Positions 1-6,190 of a DNA stretch of 7,657 nt are shown one piece after another. The stretch's first letter is position 1; every line of letters begins with the position of its first letter. The notes under the pieces were generated by a model. It saw nothing but the letters and a program-made list of their open reading frames with translations. It made no database searches and had not been told where the DNA came from. Source of the stretch: Oscillospiraceae bacterium (GTDB lineage Bacteria; Bacillota; Clostridia; Oscillospirales; Ruminococcaceae); the NCBI GenBank assembly GCA_019416775.1, contig DXWR01000251.1:1-7657 (forward strand). Direction: 5' to 3'. The position numbers were made by a program, and so were the translations under genes.

Positions 1-669
1 GGTGCATTCCAGCATCCAGTGGGAATGGAGGAGCTGTTTACCGTCCCATTCCCCTGTTTGCAGGCAGAACAGTCCAAACCGATGAAATTCCTCCAGGCTC
101 AACAGCAGATCACTGGAACCAAATGTATTCCCCAAGGGATCGGTTCCCCAATCCGGGCGGGAGATACCCAAAGGGACAAACAGCCGAGGCATCAGGTAAT
201 CCACCAAATTGCAGCCCGCCCGGCGCTGTACCAACACCCCAGCTAGGTAAGGGCCCACATTGTTGTAGATAAAACGGCTGCCTGGTTCATAGACGAATGG
301 AAAGGACAAGCTCAGCTTTACCCAATCCTTTTCCGGGTACTGTGCCCGCTGAGCCGCCATCATCTCCGCCTTTGCCTGCCCCAGGCACATGGTGAGCAGG
401 TCCCGGACGGTGGCTTTGGCTAGGTTATCCGACACCGTTTCAGGAAGATCCTGGGCAAAAGCACTGGTTAAGGGTTCCTCCAAGGTCATCAAACCTTCCT
501 GAACAGCAAAACCCACGGCGCAGGCAGTGACGCTTTTGGCAGCGGAGTAAACATTCCGCCGGCAGTCGAGGTCCCAAATCTTTTTCCCCAGCAGCTTGCC
601 GCTTTGAGAGGCCATCACCCCGTACACCTTTTCACCGGAGACCTGTTGTTCAAATTCCTGAAAGTCCAT
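1..669 (-). CDS. Beta-lactamase-family serine hydrolase (class C / PBP-like), 3' end cut by window edge
   Basis: The reading frame stays open for 223 codons from ATG at 669..667 to the left edge of the window, so the C-terminus is missing. It shows the class C beta-lactamase/esterase fold motifs: S42-A-A-K45 (nucleophile Ser and general-base Lys, SxxK) followed by a typical 'SVT' helix, 'VRDLLTM' at about 88-94, and Y135-N-N137 (YxN motif). The third family motif (KTG/HxG) would lie beyond the window. The N-terminus begins directly with charged residues (MDFQEFEQQ) and has no signal peptide or membrane segment, so the protein is probably cytoplasmic; this is unusual for a true beta-lactamase and favours an esterase, amidase or peptidase role. 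The start is supported by a GGAAAGGA-like ribosome binding site about 7 bases upstream. It is the last visible gene of the importer operon, 22 bases after the metallophosphoesterase. The substrate cannot be told. Confidence 0.88.
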   Translation of the reverse strand, partial: MDFQEFEQQVSGEKVYGVMASQSGKLLGKKIWDLDCRRNVYSAAKSVTACAVGFAVQEGLMTLEEPLTSAFAQDLPETVSDNLAKATVRDLLTMCLGQAKAEMMAAQRAQYPEKDWVKLSLSFPFVYEPGSRFIYNNVGPYLAGVLVQRRAGCNLVDYLMPRLFVPLGISRPDWGTDPLGNTFGSSDLLLSLEEFHRFGLFCLQTGEWDGKQLLHSHWMLECT

Positions 670-691
670 GGCGTTACTTCCTTTCCATCCG

Positions 692-1513
692 TTATGGTTT
701 CCGGCGCAGCACAATGGTGGCCGCTTCCGGAAAATCAAACAATCGGGGACAATGAAGACTGTTGCCGATGCCGCGGCTAACGATCATCCGGGTATTGCCC
801 AGCCGGTACAACCCGGAAGTGTATCGGGGAAACAACCCTTGATTCGGAGCATACAGCCCGGGAATTCCAGGCAGCCGCACCTGTCCTCCATGAGCGTGAC
901 CGGACAGCACCAGGGAAAACTCCTCTTTGGCGTACTGTGCCAGCCGTTCCGGGCGGTGGGAGAGCAAAATGGAAAATCCCGGCTTCCCCTGGGACAATTT
1001 CCCAAGAGCGGCGGAAAAATCCTGTTCCCCTTCAAAAAACCGTGGATCCCGAATTCCAAGCAATCCAATGGACTCTTCCCCCCGGGGGAGCAGCACTCCT
1101 CGGTTTTCCAACAGCGTAGCTCCGGCTTGCGCCAAGACTTTTTGTACCTGAGGATAATGTTTCAAATCTTTGGCTTCGTGGTTTCCGGGAACGTAGTACA
1201 CCGGGGCAATACGGCAGGCCCGCTCCATCCACTCCCCTGCCGCTTGGAGATACTCTGGGGTGTAACAGTCCAACAAATCCCCGGTAACGGCAATGAGATC
1301 AGGACGGCCGAATTTCAGGGAGAGAGCCTTCCGGCGGGCCATGGACTCAGAGCCGAAATGGAGATCGGAAAGATGAAGGATGGAAAAGCCATCGAAGGCT
1401 TTGGGCAAAGCCGGGTGTGCGCAGATCAGTCGATGCCGGTCCAAAGCAGCATTTTGCCAATACACTGCCCCGGCCAATCCTCCCAACAGCAGCGCTTTGG
1501 TTTTCAGTCCCAT
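692..1513 (-). CDS. Metallophosphoesterase, membrane-anchored, YkuE-like
   Basis: A 273-residue calcineurin-like phosphoesterase (PF00149). The metal-ligand motifs are all present in order: D50-L-H52, G78-D79, G110-N-H-E113, H186 and G205-H-A-H-G-G210. The last run, GHAHGGQ, is typical of the YkuE/LpxH-like branch. Residues 7-19 form a short hydrophobic segment after a Lys-containing N-terminus, which suggests a single membrane anchor; no twin-arginine motif is seen, unlike B. subtilis YkuE. Family members hydrolyse phosphoesters or pyrophosphates using two divalent metals, and some act on lipid-linked or envelope substrates; the actual substrate here is not deducible. The ATG lies one base after the TGA of the glycerate kinase (TGAGATG), with an AAGGGAT ribosome binding site inside the kinase gene, so translation is likely coupled. 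The catalytic set looks intact and the length is normal. Confidence 0.93.
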   Translation of the reverse strand: MGLKTKALLLGGLAGAVYWQNAALDRHRLICAHPALPKAFDGFSILHLSDLHFGSESMARRKALSLKFGRPDLIAVTGDLLDCYTPEYLQAAGEWMERACRIAPVYYVPGNHEAKDLKHYPQVQKVLAQAGATLLENRGVLLPRGEESIGLLGIRDPRFFEGEQDFSAALGKLSQGKPGFSILLSHRPERLAQYAKEEFSLVLSGHAHGGQVRLPGIPGLYAPNQGLFPRYTSGLYRLGNTRMIVSRGIGNSLHCPRLFDFPEAATIVLRRKP

Positions 1514-1514
1514 C

Positions 1515-2663
1515 TCAAGCCATCCCTTTCAGTTGATGCCCCAGCTTCAGCAGCAGAAAAGCCCGGCGGGCGGCGTTGCGGTACAGCTCCTGAGCGTCTT
1601 CCATGGCTTTTGCTTCCAACATGGGCCGGTCCGGAAGGGTCATGATCCCGCAGACACCCTGGGAAAGCAAGGCTTCATACCCTTCTCCCAGGCTGCCGGC
1701 AATGGCCAGCACCGGCACGCCTTTTTCCCGGCAGCGGCGGGCAATCCCGCTGACTGCTTTGCCTCCCACCGACTGGCCGTCCAACCGGCCTTCCCCAGTA
1801 ATCACCAGGTCCGCCTGTTCCAGCAGGCTGTCAAACCCAGCAAGATCCAGCACCGTTTGGATGCCGGAGCGGATTTCTGCATTCAAAAAAGCCAGACAGG
1901 CCGCTCCCATGCCCCCGGCAGCGCCTCCTCCGGGAACGGTAGCAATGGACACCCCGGTGGTTTGGCTCACCAAACGGGCGTAACGGTCCATGCCCTGCTC
2001 CAATTGTTGAAGCACCTGAGGATCCGCTCCCTTTTGAGGACCGAAGGTGTAGGTGGCGCCCTGACGGCCCAGCAGGGGATTGGTGACGTCGCTCATGACG
2101 ATGAATTTCGTGTCTGCAGCTTTGGGGTGGAGACCGGAACGGTCGATGTGCCGCACCTGTTCCAGATCCTCTCCCACGCCGGACAGCTCCCGGCCCCGTT
2201 CATCCAAAAAACGGATGCCCAAAGCACTCATGGCGCCAATGCCGCCGTCATTGGTAGCGCTTCCTCCCAAAGCCAAATAGATGGTGGTGCAGCCCTGGTC
2301 CAAGGCGTCCCGGATCAACTCCCCCACCCCATAGGTGGTGGTATACCGGGGATCCCGGCGGGAAAGGGGAACCATGGTCAGTCCCGCAGCCTGAGCCAGT
2401 TCAATTAAAGCAGTGCGATGTTCCAGCAGCAGATATTCCCCCTGCGCAGGCGCAAAGAGAGGGCCGGAAATATTTACCCTTCGGCGGGTTCCATGCAGGG
2501 CAGACTGCACTGCGTCCAGGGTACCCTCTCCCCCGTCTGCCACCGGCACCGACGCGGTCCCACAGCCGGGGAAAGCCAGTGCCGCCTCCTCGGTGAGGAT
2601 CTGGGCGATGGTTTGGGAGGAAAGGGAACCTTTAAAAGAATCGGAAGCAAATACCAGGTTCAT
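1515..2663 (-). CDS. glxK: Glycerate 2-kinase (GarK/GlxK family)
   Basis: A 382-residue protein, the normal length for the PF02595 glycerate kinase family, with all the family hallmarks. These are D8-S-F-K-G-S-L at the N-terminus, 'VADGGEGT' at 41-48, 'GGSATNDGG' at 133-141, 'SDVTNPLLG' at 191-199, 'PGGGAAGGMG' at 244-253, and 'TGEGRLDGQS' at 289-298. The enzyme phosphorylates D-glycerate with ATP, giving 2-phosphoglycerate in this family, and so feeds glycerate from glyoxylate/tartronate semialdehyde, sugar-acid or serine breakdown into lower glycolysis. It acts in the cytosol. The start is set by an AAAGGAG ribosome binding site 7-8 bases upstream of ATG. It follows the ABC ATPase by 26 bases and ends one base before the metallophosphoesterase start. 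No tartronate semialdehyde reductase or sugar-acid genes are seen nearby. The symbol is a family label; garK is equally possible. Confidence 0.95.
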   Translation of the reverse strand: MNLVFASDSFKGSLSSQTIAQILTEEAALAFPGCGTASVPVADGGEGTLDAVQSALHGTRRRVNISGPLFAPAQGEYLLLEHRTALIELAQAAGLTMVPLSRRDPRYTTTYGVGELIRDALDQGCTTIYLALGGSATNDGGIGAMSALGIRFLDERGRELSGVGEDLEQVRHIDRSGLHPKAADTKFIVMSDVTNPLLGRQGATYTFGPQKGADPQVLQQLEQGMDRYARLVSQTTGVSIATVPGGGAAGGMGAACLAFLNAEIRSGIQTVLDLAGFDSLLEQADLVITGEGRLDGQSVGGKAVSGIARRCREKGVPVLAIAGSLGEGYEALLSQGVCGIMTLPDRPMLEAKAMEDAQELYRNAARRAFLLLKLGHQLKGMA

Positions 2664-2689
2664 AGGAATCTCCTTTCCGGATCCGGGTT

Positions 2690-3460
2690 TTACCCTAGAT
2701 CCATGCTCCGCAAAAACTCCTTGGTTCGGTCATGTTTGGGGTGGCCGAACACCTCTTCGGGGCTGCCCTCTTCCAGGATCACCCCGTCGTTCATAAACAC
2801 CACTTTATTGGCGGCGCCCCGGGCAAAACCCATTTCGTGAGTCACCACCACCATGGTCATCTTTTCCTGGGCCAGTTGGCGCATAATAGCCAGCACTTCC
2901 CCGGTGAGCTCCGGGTCCAGGGCGGAGGTAGGTTCATCAAACAACAGGATATCCGGCTTCATCATCAGCGCCCGGGCAATGGCCACCCGCTGTTTCTGGC
3001 CGCCGGACAGTTCCTTGGGCAGGGCGTCTGCCTTGTCCGCCAGACCTACCTTTCCCAAATAATACATGGCATCCTGCTCCGCTTGGGCTTTGTCCCGCTT
3101 TTCCACCAATTTTGGGGCCAAAAGCAGGTTTTTCTTTACAGAGAGATGAGGAAACAGGTTGAAATGCTGAAACACCATTCCCATTTGAAGGATCAACTGG
3201 TGAATCTCTTTGTTTTTCACATAGCTGCCGTTTTCCACTAAGGGATTTCCCTTGATGTAGATGCTGCCGCCGTTGACCTTTTCCAGGTCGATCATACACC
3301 GCAGCATGGTGGATTTGCCGGAACCGGAGGAGCCGATCACCGCAATCACGTCCCCCTGGTGGACCGTCAGGTCGATGCCTTTCAGCACCTGGGTTTTGCC
3401 GAAGGATTTGGTGACCCCTTCCAGCCGCAGCATGGTGGTGTCATTCACTTGCTCAGACAT
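2690..3460 (-). CDS. Polar amino acid ABC transporter ATP-binding protein (GlnQ/HisP type)
   Basis: A 256-residue ABC ATPase that powers the importer whose permease and binding protein lie directly upstream. Every nucleotide-binding element is present: Walker A GSSGSGKST (43-51), Q-loop Q98 in 'VFQHFNLFPHLSV', signature LSGGQ (151-155), Walker B ILLFDE (171-176), D-loop SALD (179-182) and switch His H208 in 'VTHEMGFA'. The 'FNLFPH' and 'THEMGFAR' wording is characteristic of the polar amino acid uptake (PAAT) subfamily. The ATG at 3460 has a near-perfect AAAGGAGG ribosome binding site (3474..3467) that overlaps the permease stop codon, so the start is well supported and translation may be coupled; the in-frame internal ATG at codon 10 is less likely. 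It is expected to dimerise on the cytoplasmic face of the permease. Substrate identity is not encoded here. Confidence 0.97.
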   Translation of the reverse strand: MSEQVNDTTMLRLEGVTKSFGKTQVLKGIDLTVHQGDVIAVIGSSGSGKSTMLRCMIDLEKVNGGSIYIKGNPLVENGSYVKNKEIHQLILQMGMVFQHFNLFPHLSVKKNLLLAPKLVEKRDKAQAEQDAMYYLGKVGLADKADALPKELSGGQKQRVAIARALMMKPDILLFDEPTSALDPELTGEVLAIMRQLAQEKMTMVVVTHEMGFARGAANKVVFMNDGVILEEGSPEEVFGHPKHDRTKEFLRSMDLG

Positions 3461-3472
3461 AGGCTTCCTCCT

Positions 3473-4126
3473 TTACTGGAAATTAAACCGCTTTTCCAAC
3501 TTTCGGATCAGGATGGTTGGAATGGTGGTGAGGATGAGGTAGAACACCGCGCAATAAATGTATGGGCTGAAATCCGCATAGGTGTTGACCAGGTTGGTGG
3601 CGTTTTGCAGCAGCTCGTGAAGACCCAGGCAGAAGATCAACGAGGTGTCCTTCACCAGAGTGATGGTTTCGTTGCCCAAACTGGGCAGGGCTACCCGGAA
3701 CATCTGGGGGCACACCACGTGCCAGAAGGTCTGGAACTTATTCAGGCCCAGCACCTTCGCCGCTTCATACTGACCGGGATCCACTGCCAGCAAACCGCCC
3801 CGGAAGATCTCCGCAAAGTAGGCAGCGTAGTTTAAAATAAAAGCCACACAGCATGCCGTCATTCGGTCCTGGAAAGCGATGGAAGGGCCGATAACCGGGA
3901 TATAGTACAAGCCGTAGAACAAAAACAGCATCTGCAGCAGCAGTGGGGTGCCCCGGAGCACATAGATGTAGGCGTTGAAAAACCAGCGCAGAGGGGCAAT
4001 GCGGCTGCGCACTGCCAGGGTGATGAGAATGCCCAGCACCAAAGAGCAGGGCAGGGCGATGATGAACACCTGCAATGTCAGCAGGGCCCCTTGACAGAGG
4101 GCAGTCATCAGTTCCGAAAAATCCAT
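3473..4126 (-). CDS. Polar amino acid ABC transporter permease (GlnP/HisM type)
   Basis: A 217-residue integral membrane subunit of an amino acid importer. Hydrophobic segments lie at about 15-39, 62-80, 90-108 and 185-207. The family motif 'RGTPLLLQ' lies at 58-65, and the cytoplasmic EAA loop that contacts the ATPase begins at E121-A-A-K-V-L-G-L with the downstream 'LPSLGNE' stretch. Length and pattern fit the HisM/GlnP (HEQRo 3TM-type) family. The start was set at ATG 4126 because it has an ideal AAAGGAGG six bases upstream (4140..4133) and the protein then begins like its relatives. The frame stays open to a TTG at 4195, but that 23-residue extension has no ribosome binding site and would read through a terminator hairpin. 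The two halves of the channel would be a homodimer, since only one permease gene is present. Confidence 0.96.
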   Translation of the reverse strand: MDFSELMTALCQGALLTLQVFIIALPCSLVLGILITLAVRSRIAPLRWFFNAYIYVLRGTPLLLQMLFLFYGLYYIPVIGPSIAFQDRMTACCVAFILNYAAYFAEIFRGGLLAVDPGQYEAAKVLGLNKFQTFWHVVCPQMFRVALPSLGNETITLVKDTSLIFCLGLHELLQNATNLVNTYADFSPYIYCAVFYLILTTIPTILIRKLEKRFNFQ

Positions 4127-4132
4127 GGGAAA

Positions 4133-4140
4133 CCTCCTTT
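4133..4140 (-). promoter_or_regulatory. Ribosome binding site that fixes the permease start
   Basis: AAAGGAGG on the minus strand lies six bases upstream of ATG 4126. It decides the start in favour of ATG 4126 over the TTG at 4195, which has no such site and precedes the terminator hairpin. Confidence 0.9.
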
Positions 4141-4154
4141 TGGTCCTTTCACGG

Positions 4155-4184
4155 AAAAAACCGGCAGCTGTTTCCGTCTGCCGG
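4155..4184 (-). terminator. Intra-operon rho-independent terminator between binding protein and permease
   Basis: On the minus strand, CCGGCAG (4184..4178), a 10-base loop and CTGCCGG (4167..4161) form a perfect 7-bp GC-rich stem, extended by A-T and G-T pairs outside, then six T (4160..4155). It starts 28 bases after the binding-protein stop (4215..4213) and ends 29 bases before the permease start. Partial read-through is needed for the permease, ATPase and later genes, so this probably tunes the ratio and makes the binding protein most abundant, as is common for ABC importers. Confidence 0.85.
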
Positions 4185-4212
4185 CTTTCTTCCAATCCCT
4201 ATCTAGGGCTGC

Positions 4213-5019
4213 TTACTCTTCCCAAAAAATGATGTCGCTGCCGAACCACTTTTCGCTGATCTGAGCGGCGGTGCCGTCCTGCACGCACTCATTCAGGGCT
4301 TCGTTGATCTGATCCCGCAGCTCGGTGTTGTCCTTGGCGGCGGCAACAGCGTATTCTTCGCTGGCGATCACGTCGTCCAGAATGGTCAGGTTGCTGTATT
4401 CCTCGTTGGTGGCCAAATAGTATTCCGCCACCACGGAGTCCATCAGCACGGCGTCTGCCTTATCCTGTTCCAGCTCGGTGAGGCAGATCACGTTGTCGGA
4501 AAGCAGGTTAACGGTGGAAGGATTGACATCGGCGTGTTCTTCCTTAAAGGTTGCCCAGGCATCTTCGGCGGTAGAACCTTCCTGCATGGCCAGCACTTTG
4601 CCGGTGAGATCAGCGGAAGAAGCAATGTCGGAACCGCTCTTGACCACCAGAATCTGATCATTCTTCAGATAAGAATTGGTGAGGGCCATATTTTCTTCCC
4701 GTTCCGGAGAGCGGCTCAAACCGTTCCACAGCAAATCCACTTTGCCGGTGTTCAATTCCGCTTCCTTGGAACCCCAATCGATGGGCTGGAACTCAACGCT
4801 CTTGCCCATTTTATCTTCGATGACGGCACGGGCCAGATCGATGTCAAAGCCCACAATTTCCCCATCCTGTTCAAAGCCCATGGGGGCAAAGCCTACGTCC
4901 AGGCCGATGACGATGGTGTCATCGGCAGTGCCGCTGCCGCCGTTATTGGAGCAGCCGGTGATGGCCAGGCCCAAAGTCATGGCAGCCAAAACCGCCGCAA
5001 AAATCCGTTTGATCTTCAT
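4213..5019 (-). CDS. Amino acid ABC transporter substrate-binding lipoprotein
   Basis: A 268-residue extracellular solute-binding protein of family 3 (PF00497). The N-terminus is a lipoprotein signal peptide: K2, K4, R5, a hydrophobic core at 6-19, then a lipobox ending I20-T-G-C23, so Cys23 should be lipidated and anchor the protein outside the membrane. A Ser/Gly/Asn-rich linker (24-32) leads into the binding domain with 'FAPMGFEQDGEIVGFDIDLA' (44-63), 'NGLSRSPER' (99-107, whose Arg usually holds the substrate carboxylate) and a 'MQEGSTAEDA' loop. These are standard for polar amino acid binding proteins, but the specific ligand (for example glutamine, cystine or another amino acid) cannot be assigned by eye. 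An AAGGGAGA ribosome binding site precedes ATG 5019. It is the first gene of the importer operon, with a strong promoter upstream and a terminator 28 bases past its stop. Confidence 0.96.
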   Translation of the reverse strand: MKIKRIFAAVLAAMTLGLAITGCSNNGGSGTADDTIVIGLDVGFAPMGFEQDGEIVGFDIDLARAVIEDKMGKSVEFQPIDWGSKEAELNTGKVDLLWNGLSRSPEREENMALTNSYLKNDQILVVKSGSDIASSADLTGKVLAMQEGSTAEDAWATFKEEHADVNPSTVNLLSDNVICLTELEQDKADAVLMDSVVAEYYLATNEEYSNLTILDDVIASEEYAVAAAKDNTELRDQINEALNECVQDGTAAQISEKWFGSDIIFWEE

Positions 5020-5060
5020 GTTCGATTCTCTCCCTTTGTGATACTTTCCTTAAAAATACC

Positions 5061-5088
5061 GGCTGTGACAGGAAATCCCCTGCAAGCC
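5061..5088 (-). promoter_or_regulatory. Imperfect hairpin in the 5' leader of the importer operon
   Basis: Right after the predicted transcription start, the minus-strand leader reads GGCTTGCAGG, a GGATTT loop, then CCTG-T-CA-C-AGCC. This can pair over 10 bp with two single-base bulges. Soon after comes a short T-rich run (TATTTTTA). It may stabilise the mRNA or act in weak attenuation or binding by a regulator. It does not match a riboswitch class that I recognise. Confidence 0.35.
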
Positions 5089-5095
5089 TTTTTTC

Positions 5096-5124
5096 ATATT
5101 ACCACATTAGCGAGCTAAAGTCAA
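5096..5124 (-). promoter_or_regulatory. Strong sigma-A-type promoter of the ABC importer operon
   Basis: On the minus strand, -35 TTGACT (5124..5119) and -10 TAATAT (5101..5096) are separated by exactly 17 bases, with TGG directly before the -10 (extended -10). Transcription should start near 5089, giving a leader of about 70 bases before the binding-protein ATG. AT-rich DNA lies just upstream (5125-5173). The hexamers match consensus well, so this is the most convincing promoter on the minus strand of the window. Confidence 0.85.
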
Positions 5125-5144
5125 TTTGAAACGGGAGAAAAAAC

Positions 5145-5173
5145 GGAGATTTTGAAAATTTTTTGGAGATTTT
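5145..5173. repeat. Pair of 9-base direct repeats upstream of the importer promoter
   Basis: The word ggagatttt occurs at 5145-5153 and again at 5165-5173, a 20-base period (about two helical turns), in AT-rich DNA rich in A/T tracts just upstream of the -35 of the importer promoter. The second copy overlaps the EamA stop codon. It could be an activator site or a bent UP-like element, or chance in AT-rich DNA. Confidence 0.3.
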
Positions 5174-6053
5174 ACCGGCAGGTTTGCTGTTTTTTCGGAA
5201 GATAAAAATTATTGTACCAAAACAGGGCCACTGCCGCTCCCACAATAACGGCATACCCGGCCACACTCCAAAGATCGGGGATCTGGCCGAAGAGAACAAA
5301 CCCCAGGCCGGAAGCGAAGAGGATCTGGGAATAGTCATACACCGAAATTTCCCGGGCAGGGGCTCTAAGGTAGGCTGCGGTGATGGTAAATTGTCCTCCG
5401 GCGGCAGCCAGTCCCGCTCCCAGCAGCCAAAGCAGCTGCACCCAGCTCATGGGCACAAAATCAAAAATCAGCCAAGGCAGGGCCACCAAACAAGAAAAGC
5501 CGGAGAAAAACAGTACAATGCTGGTGCCGTTCTGTCCCCGCTGGCCCAGCTTCCGCACCATGGTATAGGCCACGCCGGCGCTGAGTCCTCCCAACAGGCC
5601 GATAAAGGCGGGAAGGGAACCCAGACTGGTAAAATCCGGCTGAATTACCAGCAAACTTCCGGCAAAGGCGGCGCAGACCAAAATTCCCTGCCACAGCCGC
5701 AGCTTCTCCTTTAACAAGAACACCGAACAAATCACCGCGAAAAAGGGAGACATTTTGTTGAGCATGGAGGCATCGCTGAGCAGCAGGTGGTCCACAGCGT
5801 AGAAGTTGCAGAAAATCCCCAAGGTGCCGAAGGCGGCACGGAGCAGCATCCAGCCCCAGTTTCCCTTCTCCACCCGAAAGGGAGTGCGGTGCTTCGCCAT
5901 CAGGGCCAAGGCAAAGAAAAATGCCACCAGGTTGCGGAAAAAGCTCTTTTCCATGCTGGGCAGATCTCCTGCCAGCCGGACGCAGGCATTCATCAGGGCA
6001 AAACAGAAGGCAGAGGCGATCATCAGCAGAATGGCTTGGTGTTTGGTTTTCAT
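5172..6053 (-). CDS. EamA / drug-metabolite (DMT) superfamily transporter
   Basis: A 293-residue, highly hydrophobic protein of the size and layout of the ten-helix DMT family (two EamA repeats, PF00892). The first repeat covers about residues 8-136, and includes 'FRNLVAFFFALAL' and a 'LLSDASMLNKMSPFFAVICSVFLLKEKL' region spread over roughly 90-118, which is the usual end-of-repeat signature. The second covers about 148-280, with 'SVYDYSQILFASGLGFVLFGQIPD' matching the same place in the repeat. It sits in the cytoplasmic membrane and probably exports a metabolite or imports a small solute; the substrate is not predictable. The ATG at 6053 has an AAAGGGG ribosome binding site about 8 bases upstream. 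It lies upstream of, and on the same strand as, the ABC importer, but a separate strong promoter lies between them, so it is likely its own unit. No clear terminator follows it. Confidence 0.93.
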   Translation of the reverse strand: MKTKHQAILLMIASAFCFALMNACVRLAGDLPSMEKSFFRNLVAFFFALALMAKHRTPFRVEKGNWGWMLLRAAFGTLGIFCNFYAVDHLLLSDASMLNKMSPFFAVICSVFLLKEKLRLWQGILVCAAFAGSLLVIQPDFTSLGSLPAFIGLLGGLSAGVAYTMVRKLGQRGQNGTSIVLFFSGFSCLVALPWLIFDFVPMSWVQLLWLLGAGLAAAGGQFTITAAYLRAPAREISVYDYSQILFASGLGFVLFGQIPDLWSVAGYAVIVGAAVALFWYNNFYLPKKQQTCR

Positions 6054-6074
6054 GACAATTCCCCTTTCTTCCCT

Positions 6075-6103
6075 ATTTTATCACAGCAACGGAAAAAGGA
6101 AAA
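6075..6103 (-). promoter_or_regulatory. Possible weak extended -10 promoter of the EamA transporter
   Basis: On the minus strand, TAAAAT (6080..6075) is preceded by TGTGA, an extended -10. The matching -35 place holds only TTTTCC (6103..6098), a poor match. The start would be near 6068, leaving a very short leader that just contains the AAAGGGG ribosome binding site. No better candidate lies in the gap, but the assignment is tentative. Confidence 0.4.
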
Positions 6104-6115
6104 GCGGGAAGTTTA

Positions 6116-6144
6116 TTGTCAACCCCCTATGGGTGTGCTATAAT
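6116..6144 (+). promoter_or_regulatory. Near-consensus promoter of the M5-like / MBOAT operon
   Basis: -35 TTGTCA (6116..6121), a 17-base spacer, and a perfect -10 TATAAT (6139..6144) preceded by TGC (extended -10). The start of transcription should be near 6151, about 40 bases before the TTG start at 6191. Only one -35 base departs from the consensus TTGACA. Confidence 0.85.
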
Positions 6145-6175
6145 AAATCCAGTGAATCTGCCGTAAATATTCCAC

Positions 6176-6182
6176 AAAGGAG
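6176..6182 (+). promoter_or_regulatory. Ribosome binding site that fixes the TTG start of the M5-like gene
   Basis: AAAGGAG is placed eight bases before TTG 6191. The reading frame holds no ATG at a suitable distance, and the Toprim domain begins within a few residues of this TTG, so the non-ATG start is well supported. A run of seven T covers the spacer and the first bases of the start codon. Confidence 0.85.
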
Positions 6183-6190
6183 AGCTTTTT

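Noticed and set aside
668..1645. Long open frame on the plus strand (325 codons)
   Set aside because: It lies opposite the metallophosphoesterase and glycerate kinase, has Pro/Ser/Gln-rich low-information sequence with no motif, and no ribosome binding site. It is a GC-driven shadow.
1380..2408. Long open frame on the plus strand (342 codons)
   Set aside because: It is antisense to the clearly coding glycerate kinase, with no recognisable domain and odd His/Gln/Ala-rich composition.
2677..2686. 10-base palindrome CCGGATCCGG between the ATPase and glycerate kinase genes
   Set aside because: It is too short and has no loop or T run, so it is not a terminator; no second copy or operator pattern supports it.
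5125..5171. Possible terminator of the EamA gene
   Set aside because: The stretch after the stop is A/T-rich and has T runs but no GC-rich stem, so a rho-independent terminator cannot be supported.
6117..6122. Perfect TTGACA on the minus strand that could be a -35 for the EamA gene
   Set aside because: The place 16-18 bases downstream reads about CCTTTT, not a -10. The match arises because TTGTCAA on the plus strand is nearly palindromic.
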